The notes beneath the pieces were generated by a model. The model worked only from the letters and a program-made list of their open reading frames with translations. It was not told where the DNA came from and made no database searches. A program made the translations under genes and the position numbers. From an uncultured Aquimarina sp. (GTDB taxonomy: Bacteria; Bacteroidota; Bacteroidia; Flavobacteriales; Flavobacteriaceae): a DNA stretch of 64,000 bases. Positions 1 to 10,219 of the stretch are shown here, piece by piece. Numbering within the stretch: the first letter of the stretch is position 1; each line of letters begins with the position of its first letter. Where the stretch lies: assembly GCA_947500505.1 (NCBI GenBank), contig CANMSL010000007.1, positions 124,001 to 188,000 on the forward strand, written 5' to 3'.

Positions 1-1
1 A

Positions 2-1684
2 TCTCTCTATGAATTTGATGAGGATGAGCTAATTTCTACAAAACACACAGGAGATGATTTAGCCTTTAATACAAGAGAAATTGAAGTTGGCAATTACCTT
101 TTTCCTCTTGATATAGAAGAAAATACTACACGAACATTTTACCTTAGAGTAAAAAGTGATCAACCCTTATTTTTTCTTTTAAGAGTAGGGACATTGCCTG
201 ATTTTGTAGCATACGAGCACGATTTAGATTTTCTTCAGGGAATCTATTTTGGTTTTATGTTTTTGATCTTTTTGTATAACCTGTTTTTATACTTCTCGAC
301 TAAAGAGAACATTTATCTCTATTACATTGCCTACGTATTCAGCATCACCTGGTTTATGGCTTCGGTGTTTGGATATTTCTTTGAATATTTTTGGCCGAAC
401 ACCCCTTTTCTTAATCAATTGGTTGTAGTAAGTTCGGGATTGACTATGATAACAGCGACTTTATTCACCCAAAGATTTTTGAATACTAAAGTATCTGATC
501 CTCGTATGCATAAAGGATCTATTGCTTTTTTGGTTCTAGGGTTTTTGGTATGTGTACTTGTTATATTTGGTTTTAAAATAGAAGGTCTGAAGTTGGCGCA
601 AGGTGGTCTTCTAATTATGGCTACATATTTTCTGGTCTTGGGTATTCGATTTAAGTTAAAAGGATTTCGCCCTGCCAAGTATTATCTTTTTGCCTGGGGT
701 GCATTGATCGTAGGTATTTGTTTTGCCATTTTAGAATCCTTGAATCTTACTTTCGTAATGACCTATTTAAATGCTATGCAAATTGGATCGGCTATGGAAG
801 TTCTATTGCTTTCCTTTGCACTTGGAGATCGAATTAATGTGTATAAAAAACAAAAAGAAGATGCACAATTACAAGCGCTGATTGCAGCAAAGGAAAATGA
901 AAGACTTATCCAAGAACAAAATATCATATTAGAAGAAAAGGTAAAGAAACGTACTGCAGAAGTTGCCAGGCAAAATGAAGAATTACTTACCCTGAATGAA
1001 GAAAAAGATATGCTGGTAAATATCGTTGCTCATGATCTTAGAACACCTTTGCACCAAATGAAAGGATTAATATGGTTATTAGATATACCTGCTATGCAGT
1101 TGACTGATGATCAAGAAATGTATTTACATGAAATTGATAATTCTGTCGATCGCCTTACAGACATGATCGGAAGAATCATGGATACTCATGCTTTAGAGAA
1201 AAATGAAATTAAATTGACGAGTGAAACCGTTAACTTAGTTGAGTTAGCTCAGTATATGGTGCGACGTTTTCATCTTACTTCTACACAAAAAGATATTGAA
1301 TTATCAGTCAATGCACAAAAGAGTAATCTTTTAATCGAAGTTGATAAAAATTATTTGATACAAGTTTTAGAAAACCTGCTTTCTAACGCCATTAAATTTT
1401 CTGAAAAGGGAAGTAAAATAATTTTACACGTAAAATCCAAAGATCAAAAAACACTCATTATTGTTGAAGATAATGGTCCTGGAATCAGTAAAGAAGATCA
1501 GAAAAAGCTTTTTGGTAGGTTTCAGAAACTTAGTGCACAACCTACAGCTGGAGAATCATCAACAGGATTGGGATTATCAATTGTAAAAAAATATGTAGAA
1601 GCGATGAATGGTTCAATTCATTGTGAAAGTCAATTAGGTATCGGAACCAAATTTATTATTTCATTTGATATTAAAACTGACTAG
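2..1684 (+). CDS. 7TM-DISM sensor histidine kinase, 5' end outside window
   Basis: The reading frame is open from the window edge, so the gene is partial at its 5' end and an internal TTG near 194 is not the start. The first ~65 codons look like the end of an extracellular 7TMR-DISMED2 domain. A seven-helix membrane region follows (about residues 75-285), then a coiled-coil linker and a kinase core. The core has an H-box around AHDLRTPLHQ (phospho-acceptor His at about codon 344), an N-box LENLLSNAIKFSEKG, a G1 box EDNGPGIS, an F-box and a G2 box TGLGLSIVKK. It should be a membrane histidine kinase sensing an extracytoplasmic ligand. No response regulator is adjacent, so the partner is unknown. 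Confidence 0.93.
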   Translation, partial: SLYEFDEDELISTKHTGDDLAFNTREIEVGNYLFPLDIEENTTRTFYLRVKSDQPLFFLLRVGTLPDFVAYEHDLDFLQGIYFGFMFLIFLYNLFLYFSTKENIYLYYIAYVFSITWFMASVFGYFFEYFWPNTPFLNQLVVVSSGLTMITATLFTQRFLNTKVSDPRMHKGSIAFLVLGFLVCVLVIFGFKIEGLKLAQGGLLIMATYFLVLGIRFKLKGFRPAKYYLFAWGALIVGICFAILESLNLTFVMTYLNAMQIGSAMEVLLLSFALGDRINVYKKQKEDAQLQALIAAKENERLIQEQNIILEEKVKKRTAEVARQNEELLTLNEEKDMLVNIVAHDLRTPLHQMKGLIWLLDIPAMQLTDDQEMYLHEIDNSVDRLTDMIGRIMDTHALEKNEIKLTSETVNLVELAQYMVRRFHLTSTQKDIELSVNAQKSNLLIEVDKNYLIQVLENLLSNAIKFSEKGSKIILHVKSKDQKTLIIVEDNGPGISKEDQKKLFGRFQKLSAQPTAGESSTGLGLSIVKKYVEAMNGSIHCESQLGIGTKFIISFDIKTD

Positions 1685-1737
1685 TAGCTATCATTTCTTT
1701 AAGTTCATAAAATAGTAGGGATATCAAAAGACACTTA

Positions 1738-2580
1738 CTATTGAATTTGCAGTTCTTCTATATCCTCCTTATAGGTTTGATAAAATTCTTCTACATAAGG
1801 TCTTCTGCTATTATATCCCTGATCCAAGAGCTCCATTGATTCTTGTAAAATAGCCTTTATTTCTGAGAAATTATGCTGTAATTTTATCAATGTTTTTGCT
1901 TTCCAGTAAAAAAGATCTGCATTTTTATTATTTTCTATTCCCAAATCAAATTTTTCTAATGCCTTTTCGAAGTCACCCATCTCAAAATAAGTGATTCCGT
2001 AATACATAAATGCTCTACTTTCTATGTATCGTAAATCTCCGGATTTAGATTCGTGATCAAAGAATTTCTTAAAGTATTCCTGAGCTTTAGGGTATTCTTT
2101 TTTCATTATATAAGCAATACCTCGCATAAAATCGATATTTTCTGACTGTGGATAATCTACAAAATTAGGTGTAAGTGCGTCTAATTCATCAAAATCCTTG
2201 ATGGCGCTATCATAATCTCGGTAAAAATAGAGATATAGGTACCCTCGATATCCTTGCCAAGACTCAGGGTCTAACGCTACTGCTTTTGCATATTTCTTCA
2301 TCGCCTCAGTATTGATTCCTCTTTTTACTCTGGATGCTCCCATTTCTCTGTAGATATCAGAAAGATTAGGATCAAATATTTTAGCTTCTTGAATTAAAAA
2401 ATGTTCTTCTGGAGAGCCTTGATAATAAGGTCCTTTCAATCCTTCTATAAACTGTTTAGCATATGCATCGGATTCTGATTTTGTAAATTCTCTCTTGTAC
2501 AACTTCGGTTGACGATTGCATGCACTTAAGAACAATATCAAACAAAAAGTACTACGGTAAAATATCTTGAATCTCTCCAT
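1738..2580 (-). CDS. TPR-repeat lipoprotein
   Basis: A 280-residue protein with a lipoprotein signal (LILFLSAC, Cys at about 21) followed by tandem tetratricopeptide-like helices from about residue 50 to 240, for example the segments around YAKAVALDPESWQGYRGYLY and KALEKFDLGIENN. It is probably an envelope scaffold or assembly protein. Its ATG lies 29 nt inside the end of the upstream lipoprotein gene, which suggests translational coupling. The specific function is not recognisable. Confidence 0.85.
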   Translation of the reverse strand: MERFKIFYRSTFCLILFLSACNRQPKLYKREFTKSESDAYAKQFIEGLKGPYYQGSPEEHFLIQEAKIFDPNLSDIYREMGASRVKRGINTEAMKKYAKAVALDPESWQGYRGYLYLYFYRDYDSAIKDFDELDALTPNFVDYPQSENIDFMRGIAYIMKKEYPKAQEYFKKFFDHESKSGDLRYIESRAFMYYGITYFEMGDFEKALEKFDLGIENNKNADLFYWKAKTLIKLQHNFSEIKAILQESMELLDQGYNSRRPYVEEFYQTYKEDIEELQIQ

Positions 2581-3679
2581 TTTTTAAAATAAAAGTTACA
2601 TAGAAATAAGAATCTATTTTTGTATTTCTAACGATACAAGGTTTCCATTCTTTGACACTAGAAATAATATCATATAGATGCGTGACAGTTTCTTGCGAGA
2701 ATTGTTTCTTATTATAGTTAAAATCTGCAGATTGATCGGTTATAAACTTACCAGCAATACCTTTACAGTTTATTACAAATCTAAAGGTCAAGTATCCTGA
2801 TTCATTATTCAATTTATTGGGATCCAATTTTTCAAATATTAACTTTTTTAGCTTTCCTTTTCCACCTATAAATCCTGCGCGATCATTTCCGCCATTATAG
2901 TAATCAGCTATGAATCCATGATCAGTACAAAGTGTTAAGTCTTTGTCTTTATCAATCGTTTTATCAAAATCAATATATCCAACTCGCTGTATACCATGCT
3001 TAGATAGTGAGTCAAATTGTTTTGGAAGCATCTGTTCTACTAAAATTCTTTCTGTAACTGCTTTATCGGTAGTAATGATAGATGAATATAAACCTAAATC
3101 CTGCACATAAATACTTCGAGAATGTAATTTAACGGTGTCTCTAAAAAAATTTCCGAAAACAACAATTTCGGTGCTGTTTTGCTCTACTATTTTAGCTGGT
3201 TTTCCTTGTACTGTAGTGTCTTTGATCATCTTGGTAGAATTATAGATATTCCTAGACAATGAATCGTTATTTTTAAAAATTGCCGCATAATGAACGGTAT
3301 CTTTTCCGAATGTAAGGTAGGTAGTAGTTTCTTGATCAGGATAGAAAGCGACTATTGTATCTACTAGATAATATCGTTTGCTATTAATTTCTGTAATTTC
3401 TTCATTTTCAATTTTAAATTGTTTAGAAAATTTTAGTCTAAAAGCTGGATTATAGATTTCCTTACTATATAAATTATCATGTACCCTTTTGATATAAGAA
3501 TAATCAAGCATAGTTTTTTTACTCTCCTGATTTTTTGGATATATATGTATATAATATTTATTTATAACTCCTTCATTTTTGAGATTTTGAGGAATAAAAT
3601 AGCGTTCATTAGTATCCGAACTAGTGTTACAGGAATAACAAATGATACATAAAAATAATAGCAGTAGTTTTTGGCGCAT
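2552..3679 (-). CDS. Hypothetical lipoprotein
   Basis: A 375-residue protein starting with a lipoprotein signal (LLLLFLCIICYSC). There is no family I can name. The C-terminal part (about residues 265-370) has the look of a beta-rich fold with a conserved pair of cysteines (CTDHGF, NCKGIAG) and ends with a hydrophobic strand. It is the first gene of a two-gene unit with the TPR lipoprotein. The start is the only ATG that gives a proper signal peptide. Confidence 0.75.
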   Translation of the reverse strand: MRQKLLLLFLCIICYSCNTSSDTNERYFIPQNLKNEGVINKYYIHIYPKNQESKKTMLDYSYIKRVHDNLYSKEIYNPAFRLKFSKQFKIENEEITEINSKRYYLVDTIVAFYPDQETTTYLTFGKDTVHYAAIFKNNDSLSRNIYNSTKMIKDTTVQGKPAKIVEQNSTEIVVFGNFFRDTVKLHSRSIYVQDLGLYSSIITTDKAVTERILVEQMLPKQFDSLSKHGIQRVGYIDFDKTIDKDKDLTLCTDHGFIADYYNGGNDRAGFIGGKGKLKKLIFEKLDPNKLNNESGYLTFRFVINCKGIAGKFITDQSADFNYNKKQFSQETVTHLYDIISSVKEWKPCIVRNTKIDSYFYVTFILKNGEIQDILP

Positions 3680-4044
3680 TTAGTTGATATTGATTCTAGA
3701 GTAAAGGTAGTTTAATTTTAAGAGTTTAAAATTAAAAATACTCCTATCATAATACTGAATAGGGGAACTAGTTTTTTTCGTTTATTTTTTTTTCTTGCAT
3801 ACATTAGTACAGAAAATATATCAAACTTTGTTAAAAGCAGATAAAAAAACCTTCTCTACTAGTAGTTTATCTCTTATTCCGGAAGTTTATATCGTAAAAA
3901 TCAATCTAAACGTGGTGATCACTCGTTAAAAAACTTGTTGTTCAATAAACGTTACAATTGTAAATTAGATAGAAAAGTGATTTGGTTTTATCGCCAAAGC
4001 ATTTTTGTAGTTTATGCTTTTAATTGCATAATGAATAAAGGTAA
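3680..4044. other. Intergenic region upstream of the lipoprotein pair
   Basis: This 365-base, AT-rich stretch must carry the promoter of the minus-strand lipoprotein genes. I see an A/T-only inverted repeat near 3711-3736 and a short palindrome CTACTAGTAG near 3857. There is no convincing gene: the open frame that starts inside it runs antisense into the antiporter gene. Confidence 0.5.
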
Positions 4045-5229
4045 TCAAGATATATCCTTGGAATTGTATCCAGTCAACTTTTCAGTCAGAGCAATCCAAA
4101 ACGGACTGACCACAAGTGTCAGCGAAATAAGACTAATGGTAAAATTATACCCAAAAACCCCAATAATTTCTAAGCCGTATGCAGTGGAACTCAGTAAAAA
4201 GCTTAATTCACCAATTTGAGCCAATAATGCGCCCCCCAACAATGCTTCCTTCCAATTGCACGAGAACACTCGCAGGATCAGTGAATTCAGTAAATGATTT
4301 ACAACATAAACTACTAAAATAACCAACAAAATAGTCCAAAAATTCTCCTGAATAAAGCTTAAGTTTAATTGTAAACCAACACTTATAAAAAAGAAGGAAA
4401 CAAACAATATCCTAAAAGAATGTAGCGTATCGTGGATCCAATGAGTAGCTCTTGCAGCATTAATGATCATACCACCAACAAAAGCACCCAACGCTGAGGA
4501 AAGTCCAAAGAAAGAGGTTGCTAAGGCGCATCCAAAACATAAAAAAATTGCCATAAACACCTGTAATTCGTGATCTCGGTATATTTTTTTAGAGAAGGGG
4601 AGTACGATAATGCCCTTTACATAGATATATCCCAAAATACCAATAATTAAAATAGCTCCTGTAATCATTAAGATTATATTCTCAATAGATTCTGATTTTC
4701 CGCCTAATTGCGAAATGATAATCAGTAGCGGTACTAAAGCGACATCTTGTGCCAGAAGAATACTAAGAACATTTTTTCCAATCTTAGTATCAATCAAATT
4801 CTTATCTTGTAATAACTTGATCACAACAGCAGAACTGCTCAATGCGATTACGAAACCAAGAACTACCGACCTTGCAAAACTCCAATCATAATAATATCCT
4901 ATCGATAAAACTAAAAGAACACTAATCATAATTTGTGCGAGCGTTCCGATGACCGCAAGCTTCCATCGTTTCAGAAAATCGATAAGATTGATTTCCATAC
5001 CGATAAAGAATAATAAAAGAATCACACCCAATTCGCCAAGCAAATGTATAGATTCACTATCCTTTACCACACTTAATCCATGATCTCCCAGAATAACTCC
5101 TACCAGTATATACCCTATGATATAGGTTTGATTAAATTTTCTGAGAATAATACTGATAACAATGACCAATATCGCCAAGATAGAAACCATGGTAATAATT
5201 GGATCTAGCAACGAAGAGAAGAATATCAA
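4045..5229 (-). CDS. CPA2-family cation:proton antiporter (KefB-like membrane domain)
   Basis: A 394-residue polytopic protein with about 11-12 hydrophobic helices, typical of Na+/H+ exchanger family CPA2. Family signatures are the early YIIGYILVGVILG segment, the SSSAVVIKLL loop and the LLAQDVALVP helix whose Asp is the expected ion-coupling residue. It ends after the membrane domain and lacks the RCK/TrkA-N domain that full KefB/KefC proteins have. The only upstream in-frame initiator is a TTG at 5229; an ATG 13 codons later is an alternative but would clip the first helix. It probably exchanges K+ or Na+ for H+. Confidence 0.88.
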   Translation of the reverse strand: MIFFSSLLDPIITMVSILAILVIVISIILRKFNQTYIIGYILVGVILGDHGLSVVKDSESIHLLGELGVILLLFFIGMEINLIDFLKRWKLAVIGTLAQIMISVLLVLSIGYYYDWSFARSVVLGFVIALSSSAVVIKLLQDKNLIDTKIGKNVLSILLAQDVALVPLLIIISQLGGKSESIENIILMITGAILIIGILGYIYVKGIIVLPFSKKIYRDHELQVFMAIFLCFGCALATSFFGLSSALGAFVGGMIINAARATHWIHDTLHSFRILFVSFFFISVGLQLNLSFIQENFWTILLVILVVYVVNHLLNSLILRVFSCNWKEALLGGALLAQIGELSFLLSSTAYGLEIIGVFGYNFTISLISLTLVVSPFWIALTEKLTGYNSKDIS

Positions 5230-5406
5230 GATGTAATTTTTTTGTGTACTGTTAAAAGTAGTTCTTTTTTAAGTACATCCTACAAAATTCGAATAAGATA
5301 CACACAGATTTTTTTATACTTTCTAAATCAAAAAAGTTAGTCTTTATTATATGAAAATAATATTGATTAAGTTTACAGGGCAACTCATATCTTTTTAGAT
5401 TTTATT

Positions 5407-6849
5407 ATGTACAGCTTTCGACTATTTTATCTTCTAATAGCACTTTTCTTTAGTGCAATGCTCTTCTCACAGGATATTAAATCCATTACGCCTCAAGTAC
5501 ATAGTTATGGAATAGATACGCTGCATAAAATGATTGTGTGGAATCATCAAATTACCGATTCTGTAAAAAATAAAACAAAGCACTTTTCAGTCTCATTTAC
5601 TGATAATCATCGTTTTGATATTATTTCGGATAGTTTACACTACAAGACTAGATATCTTAATAACGACGGTTATACGCTTTATATCACAAAACTACCTCTC
5701 ATCTTAATCTCTGTACAGGATTCTATAGTCGATGAACCTAAAAAAAATGCGCAGCTTAGTTTTTTTCATCAGGACCGAACAATTAAAAATTCTATAGGTA
5801 TAGAACTGCGTGGAAATGTTTCTTTAAAATTCCCAAAAAAGTCATACGACTTAAAATTTTGGAAAAATGAACAGGAAAAAGTAGGAGTAAAGGTGAAATT
5901 TCCAAAACTTCGTACAGATGATGATTGGATTTTGGATGGATTGTATAATGAACCCTTACGCATGCGATCTTTAATAGCTTCAAAGCTATGGTTATCCATA
6001 CATACATCACATTATAAAAACTTGGAACCTAAAGCCAAAAGCGGAATAAATATGCGTTTCGTAGAGGTTTTCCTAAATTCTAAGTATCTGGGCGTTTATT
6101 CACTTAGCGAAAAAATAGACAGGGATTTACTTAAGCTAAAAAAAATTGAAGGAGATCAACCAAGAGGAGAGCTTTATAAAGCGGTAAGTTATGAAGGAGC
6201 CCCAGCTTTTAAAAAAGTACCTGAATTTAGAAACATATTTCCCCATTGGGGTGGTTATAAGTTGGTATATCCGATTATAAACTACAAATATAATTGGGAT
6301 AAATTATACGATTTAACCAATTTTGTAATCAATTCTGATGAAACAAAATTTGGCCTAGAAATAGAAAAACGTATCCAGTTGGATAACGTAATTGACTATT
6401 TCTTGTTTGTAAACCTGCTAAGAGCCACAGATAACCTCGGTAAAAACTTCTATATCGCAAAATATGACACGAACACTCCCTATTTTTTAGTACCCTGGGA
6501 TTTAGATGGGGTTTTGGGGACTATTATAGACGGACGCAGAATTGATACAACCGATGATATTTTAACAAATGGCTTGTTTGATAGGCTTTTGAATGAAAAT
6601 CCGGTAAATTATCGGAGTAGGGTTGTGGCTAGATGGAAAGCATTACGAAAAGGAATTTTTAATACCAATGCTCTTATGGGGGAAATCGACGAACAATATA
6701 AAACTTTTGAAAATAACAAAGTGTTTGAGCGGGAACGTCTGGTATGGTCATCTAAGGATACTAATGAACAACATCTTACATATCTGAAAAACTGGTTACA
6801 GAAACGGTTATTATTTTTGGATAATTATTTTGAAAAAATAAATCCATAA
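5407..6849 (+). CDS. CotH kinase family protein, secreted
   Basis: 480 residues with a cleavable signal peptide (LLIALFFSAMLFSQ). The CotH fold is indicated by IELRGNVSLKFPKKSYDLKF near residue 137 and by PWDLDGVLG with Asp365 and Asp367, the DxD pair that binds metal in CotH-type atypical protein kinases. The family includes Bacillus CotH, which phosphorylates spore-coat proteins. Here the protein should be extracytoplasmic, and its substrate is unknown. It stands alone with its own promoter region. Confidence 0.85.
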   Translation: MYSFRLFYLLIALFFSAMLFSQDIKSITPQVHSYGIDTLHKMIVWNHQITDSVKNKTKHFSVSFTDNHRFDIISDSLHYKTRYLNNDGYTLYITKLPLILISVQDSIVDEPKKNAQLSFFHQDRTIKNSIGIELRGNVSLKFPKKSYDLKFWKNEQEKVGVKVKFPKLRTDDDWILDGLYNEPLRMRSLIASKLWLSIHTSHYKNLEPKAKSGINMRFVEVFLNSKYLGVYSLSEKIDRDLLKLKKIEGDQPRGELYKAVSYEGAPAFKKVPEFRNIFPHWGGYKLVYPIINYKYNWDKLYDLTNFVINSDETKFGLEIEKRIQLDNVIDYFLFVNLLRATDNLGKNFYIAKYDTNTPYFLVPWDLDGVLGTIIDGRRIDTTDDILTNGLFDRLLNENPVNYRSRVVARWKALRKGIFNTNALMGEIDEQYKTFENNKVFERERLVWSSKDTNEQHLTYLKNWLQKRLLFLDNYFEKINP

Positions 6850-7031
6850 AGAAGTGTATTGTACAGCAAAGAAAATCTAATTATTTTGTTTTCACACATA
6901 CATATATCTTTATACGTTCTATAAAATAACAAAAGTAAATCTATTATATAAATTATTCTTTTCTTGTTTTAAGGATAGATTGGTTAGTTTACTCGATGTA
7001 AAATTAACTAATCGCTTTATCTATTATTTTA

Positions 7032-7730
7032 TTAAAGAGAGGTATCTCTATCTATATTGTTGTCTTTAAATCTATGTAGTGCTATTATGTGCGAGAATAT
7101 CATAGTAGGAGCGACAAAGCCTGGCAATAGAATAAAAGGAAAATAAAATATTGCCATTGTAGGTTGCTCAAAGTCAAATTGCTGAAATGGCAAAGGAGCA
7201 GATAGGATAGCTTGGGATATCGTAAACAACAATATCGATAGCGATAGGGCATTCCATATCAACATTGTTTTTCTAGTAATGCTATGCCTCTTAAAGAACA
7301 ACCACCAAATCAGTGCAGCACTTAACCCAGGTAGAATGTCGAAATTTCTACCTTCAAAAGTTACGATGTCTGAAACCAGACCAGCATTGGCCAATTGATA
7401 TAGAAAAAGAGCTTCCACAATAACCCTCAAAGAATGTATTAGTGTAAGCCTTTCCATATTTGCAGTAGCTACCACCTTTTTACCTGCACGTGTTAGGGGG
7501 AATAGTATTGAAAATATAATAGGTGGTAGCATTGCAAAAACTATCTTCGGGGGAATACTATCATCTGGTATGAAAAAATCATTTAAGGCTAAAATGGCTA
7601 ATAGAGAACACCAGCCAATAAATACAAGAAGTTGATATTTTCCAATCTTTATGATGCTATTCAGCCATAGCATCGTCACCATGACCAAGACTAGAAAACC
7701 TAAGGATAATATTTCGGTATTTTCAATCAT
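7032..7730 (-). CDS. Hypothetical multi-pass membrane protein
   Basis: A 232-residue protein with about seven hydrophobic helices and a charged C-terminal tail. I do not recognise a family. It begins 1 nt after the stop of the upstream NmrA-like gene, so the two are surely co-transcribed. A transport or membrane-sensor role is possible but nothing in the sequence decides it. Confidence 0.7.
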   Translation of the reverse strand: MIENTEILSLGFLVLVMVTMLWLNSIIKIGKYQLLVFIGWCSLLAILALNDFFIPDDSIPPKIVFAMLPPIIFSILFPLTRAGKKVVATANMERLTLIHSLRVIVEALFLYQLANAGLVSDIVTFEGRNFDILPGLSAALIWWLFFKRHSITRKTMLIWNALSLSILLFTISQAILSAPLPFQQFDFEQPTMAIFYFPFILLPGFVAPTMIFSHIIALHRFKDNNIDRDTSL

Positions 7731-7731
7731 T

Positions 7732-8718
7732 TTAGTCCTTTACGTGCATATCTAAATATTGTTTAAGTGTTTGTTGTGGTGGTAAATCGAGAAACTCCAC
7801 TACTGGTTTAGAGTCCCATTTTGGTTGGTATGTTGCTACCATTCTAGTAAGTGCCATTACATTAGCTGCCGATTTTGAGAACGGATACATTACCAACTGA
7901 AAAAAACGAGCTATTCCTGCTGGCAGATTAATAACACGCACTTTATTCTTATTCATTTGGGTTGAAATCTGATTGGCAACTTCTCTCCAACTTAACCATT
8001 CGGGACCGCCAGATTCTATAACCATATATTTTTCTCCATCTTTTAAAGCTGCAGCCGCAATCATATGTGCTATGTCTATAGTTGCTATAAAAACCGAACC
8101 GTGTTTAGCACCACCAGGTGCTATGAATAGATTGTGCTTTTTTACGAAATTACCGACCGCTTTTTTCCAGGTTTGCATAAAACCGAAACTTCGTAAGGTT
8201 GTGGAATGTGGGTCTTTGTTTTCGGCTTGTACAAAGCCTCCCATTACTAACCACACATCCATAAAAGCGGGATTACGAACGATTCGCGCTTCCATAGATG
8301 ACTCTTTTAATCTATTTTCTAATATGCGCTTTCCTGCAATCTCCGGTACCTGGTGGCCAATGGAAAGTTCTGGTACGGATGATTGTGCAAATCTTTTTAC
8401 TCCAGCTAATTCGCAAGCTTCAATGAGGTTATCACTGCCCAGTTGATTTATGGATTTTGCAGTGCCACTTCCTTTAGGCGGAATCACTCCATTAGCAGTG
8501 GATATTACGATGTCCATTCCATTAACAGCATTATCCAAAGAGTTGCGGTCTTTTAAATCTCCAACAACATATTTTAGCGTTTGAGGTGCTCCAGATATTA
8601 TGCTACCATCTTTACGAACCATTGCTGTTACGTCGTGACCTTTATGGGCGAGTATTTTCGTTATTTGTGAGCCGACCAATCCTGTTGCTCCGACTACTAA
8701 AATTTTTGGGTTTGTCAT
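7732..8718 (-). CDS. NmrA-like/atypical SDR NAD(P)-binding oxidoreductase
   Basis: 328 residues opening with a Rossmann motif (ILVVGATGLVGSQI), followed by VVGDLKD and DIVISTANGV typical of the NmrA/isoflavone-reductase group of atypical short-chain dehydrogenases. The classical YxxxK catalytic pair is not evident. Such proteins act as NAD(P)H-dependent reductases or redox sensors. It forms an operon with the downstream membrane protein. A second NmrA-like gene lies just upstream on the same strand. Confidence 0.87.
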   Translation of the reverse strand: MTNPKILVVGATGLVGSQITKILAHKGHDVTAMVRKDGSIISGAPQTLKYVVGDLKDRNSLDNAVNGMDIVISTANGVIPPKGSGTAKSINQLGSDNLIEACELAGVKRFAQSSVPELSIGHQVPEIAGKRILENRLKESSMEARIVRNPAFMDVWLVMGGFVQAENKDPHSTTLRSFGFMQTWKKAVGNFVKKHNLFIAPGGAKHGSVFIATIDIAHMIAAAALKDGEKYMVIESGGPEWLSWREVANQISTQMNKNKVRVINLPAGIARFFQLVMYPFSKSAANVMALTRMVATYQPKWDSKPVVEFLDLPPQQTLKQYLDMHVKD

Positions 8719-8841
8719 TTCGTTTTATTGATTTTTAGAATTGATTATTGAATAAAAAACTTTTCTTATTAGAGTAATTGGTCTAAAAAAAGCTAACTAA
8801 TTCATTCTATATTTCTTAAATAAATCTGTTATATTTCTTTC

Positions 8842-9768
8842 TCAATACAAAGAATCTATTAATTGCATTGAGTATTCAGGATTAATAAAAAAATCTTTAT
8901 TACTTGCAGCAAAGGTTTCAAGAGTCATGGGTTTTATATGGCCAATCTGCTGCACAATATCTGTTACTTCGTCAAACTTTTGTTTTCTTATATCCTCTGA
9001 AAGTGCAGGGGCATGACCTAAAAATTGTGGGTTATTAAATGCGGGAGGTAGTCGCTTTATCTTTTCAATCCATTGTTTGTCCGTTATCGGAACATAGCTT
9101 ATCTCTTTTCCGATAATACTGGAAATAACGTCCGCTATTTCAGTCATAGACCTTGATTTAGGACCTGTAATTATGTATCGTTGACCTATATGTTTTTCTG
9201 GTTGGTTATCTGTTAAAATACTCACAATTACCCGTGCAATATCTGATGATGCTATACCTGCGTGTTTGCCATTGGCCCAAGGGAGATAAATTTTACCTTC
9301 AGCGGCAATGCTATGTGCAGCAATAACCAGAAGGTTTTCTAGAAACAAGCCAGGCCGCAAATGCACAGCTCCTATATCTGCCCAATCTATAAATTGTTCC
9401 GCAAGCCAATGTTGTCTCGTAGATGGACTATTGTGTCCTTTACTTGTAATTATCTGAGACATATTTACAAATAGCTTAACTCCTTCAGCTTTTGCTACAG
9501 AGGCCATATTTGCCGAAGCTTCAAGTAGTCCTGGTACAAATGGATAAGTGAAGTATACTTTTTTTACACCTTTAAATGCTTTTTCAATAGACGTTATATC
9601 TAACATATCGCCTATAGCAATTTCAGCACCAGCTTTTTCTAACGCTTCGATAATTGTACTACGCTTTCGCGAAAGCACTCTAACCGGAATTCCCTTTTCC
9701 AGTAATTGTCGTGTGGTGTGTCCTCCTGTCTTTCCTGTTGCTCCGGTGATTAATATTTCTGCTTTCAT
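8842..9768 (-). CDS. NmrA family NAD(P)-binding protein
   Basis: About 308 residues with an N-terminal Rossmann motif (ILITGATGKTGGHTTRQLL) and a GAEIAIGDMLD segment, as in NmrA/QorB-type quinone oxidoreductases. I place the start at the ATG at 9768 because it directly precedes the Rossmann strand. A longer TTG-type start would put coding sequence through the palindromic operator at 9783-9796. It lies downstream of, and on the same strand as, the marR-type gene, and the operator between them predicts MarR control. Confidence 0.88.
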   Translation of the reverse strand: MKAEILITGATGKTGGHTTRQLLEKGIPVRVLSRKRSTIIEALEKAGAEIAIGDMLDITSIEKAFKGVKKVYFTYPFVPGLLEASANMASVAKAEGVKLFVNMSQIITSKGHNSPSTRQHWLAEQFIDWADIGAVHLRPGLFLENLLVIAAHSIAAEGKIYLPWANGKHAGIASSDIARVIVSILTDNQPEKHIGQRYIITGPKSRSMTEIADVISSIIGKEISYVPITDKQWIEKIKRLPPAFNNPQFLGHAPALSEDIRKQKFDEVTDIVQQIGHIKPMTLETFAASNKDFFINPEYSMQLIDSLY

Positions 9769-9782
9769 AATAAATTGATTAA

Positions 9783-9796
9783 GTTGTATATACAAC
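9783..9796. promoter_or_regulatory. Palindromic operator, probable MarR site
   Basis: GTTGTATATACAAC is a perfect 14-bp palindrome 14 nt upstream of the NmrA start codon. The same motif with one change occurs just before the MarR gene, which links both sites to that regulator. Confidence 0.75.
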
Positions 9797-9810
9797 ATTT
9801 AATTAAAATT

Positions 9811-10212
9811 TTAATTGAGTGATTTTTCAAAATTCTTGAAAGACTTCCATCCTTCAACACCTATTAAACTATTTACTTCTTTCATAGCATTATCCCAAGC
9901 GGGTAACACTGTTTTCATAAAACCTTTTCCTGAATTGGATAAACTCCAAATAGGGTGATAGCTTTCATTTTTTTTTATCCAACCATTTTTTTCTAGCCGT
10001 ACCATATTGCGTGATAACGATGATCTCTCTAAATTGAGTATCGAAGAAATTTCAGATTGGCCTAACTCTTTGTTCTTATAAACTACTAATAAAATAGATA
10101 ACTGACTTTCTGTAATATGAAGCGGTGATAGGTGGGTCCTGTAGATTGCATTAATCTTTCTCTGCAAAATTCCTATGCGTGCGCTTAAACATTCGATTGG
10201 TGAAAATTCCAT
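9811..10212 (-). CDS. MarR family transcriptional regulator
   Basis: 133 residues with a winged-helix core: ITESQLSILLVVYK, then the recognition region LGQSEISSILNLERSSLSRNMVRLEKNGWIKK. The ATG at 10212 is preferred over an upstream TTG because the latter would translate through the operator at 10220-10235. MarR proteins usually repress themselves and an adjacent enzyme gene and release DNA on binding phenolic or oxidised ligands. The target is most likely the NmrA gene downstream. Confidence 0.88.
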   Translation of the reverse strand: MEFSPIECLSARIGILQRKINAIYRTHLSPLHITESQLSILLVVYKNKELGQSEISSILNLERSSLSRNMVRLEKNGWIKKNESYHPIWSLSNSGKGFMKTVLPAWDNAMKEVNSLIGVEGWKSFKNFEKSLN

Positions 10213-10219
10213 AAACCTA

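Noticed and set aside
3935..4219. Plus-strand frame of 94 codons
   Set aside because: Antisense to the end of the antiporter gene, with no translation signal and an atypical composition.
7973..8446. Plus-strand frame of 157 codons inside the NmrA-like gene
   Set aside because: Fully antisense to a gene with clear Rossmann motifs; amino-acid composition is typical of a shadow frame.
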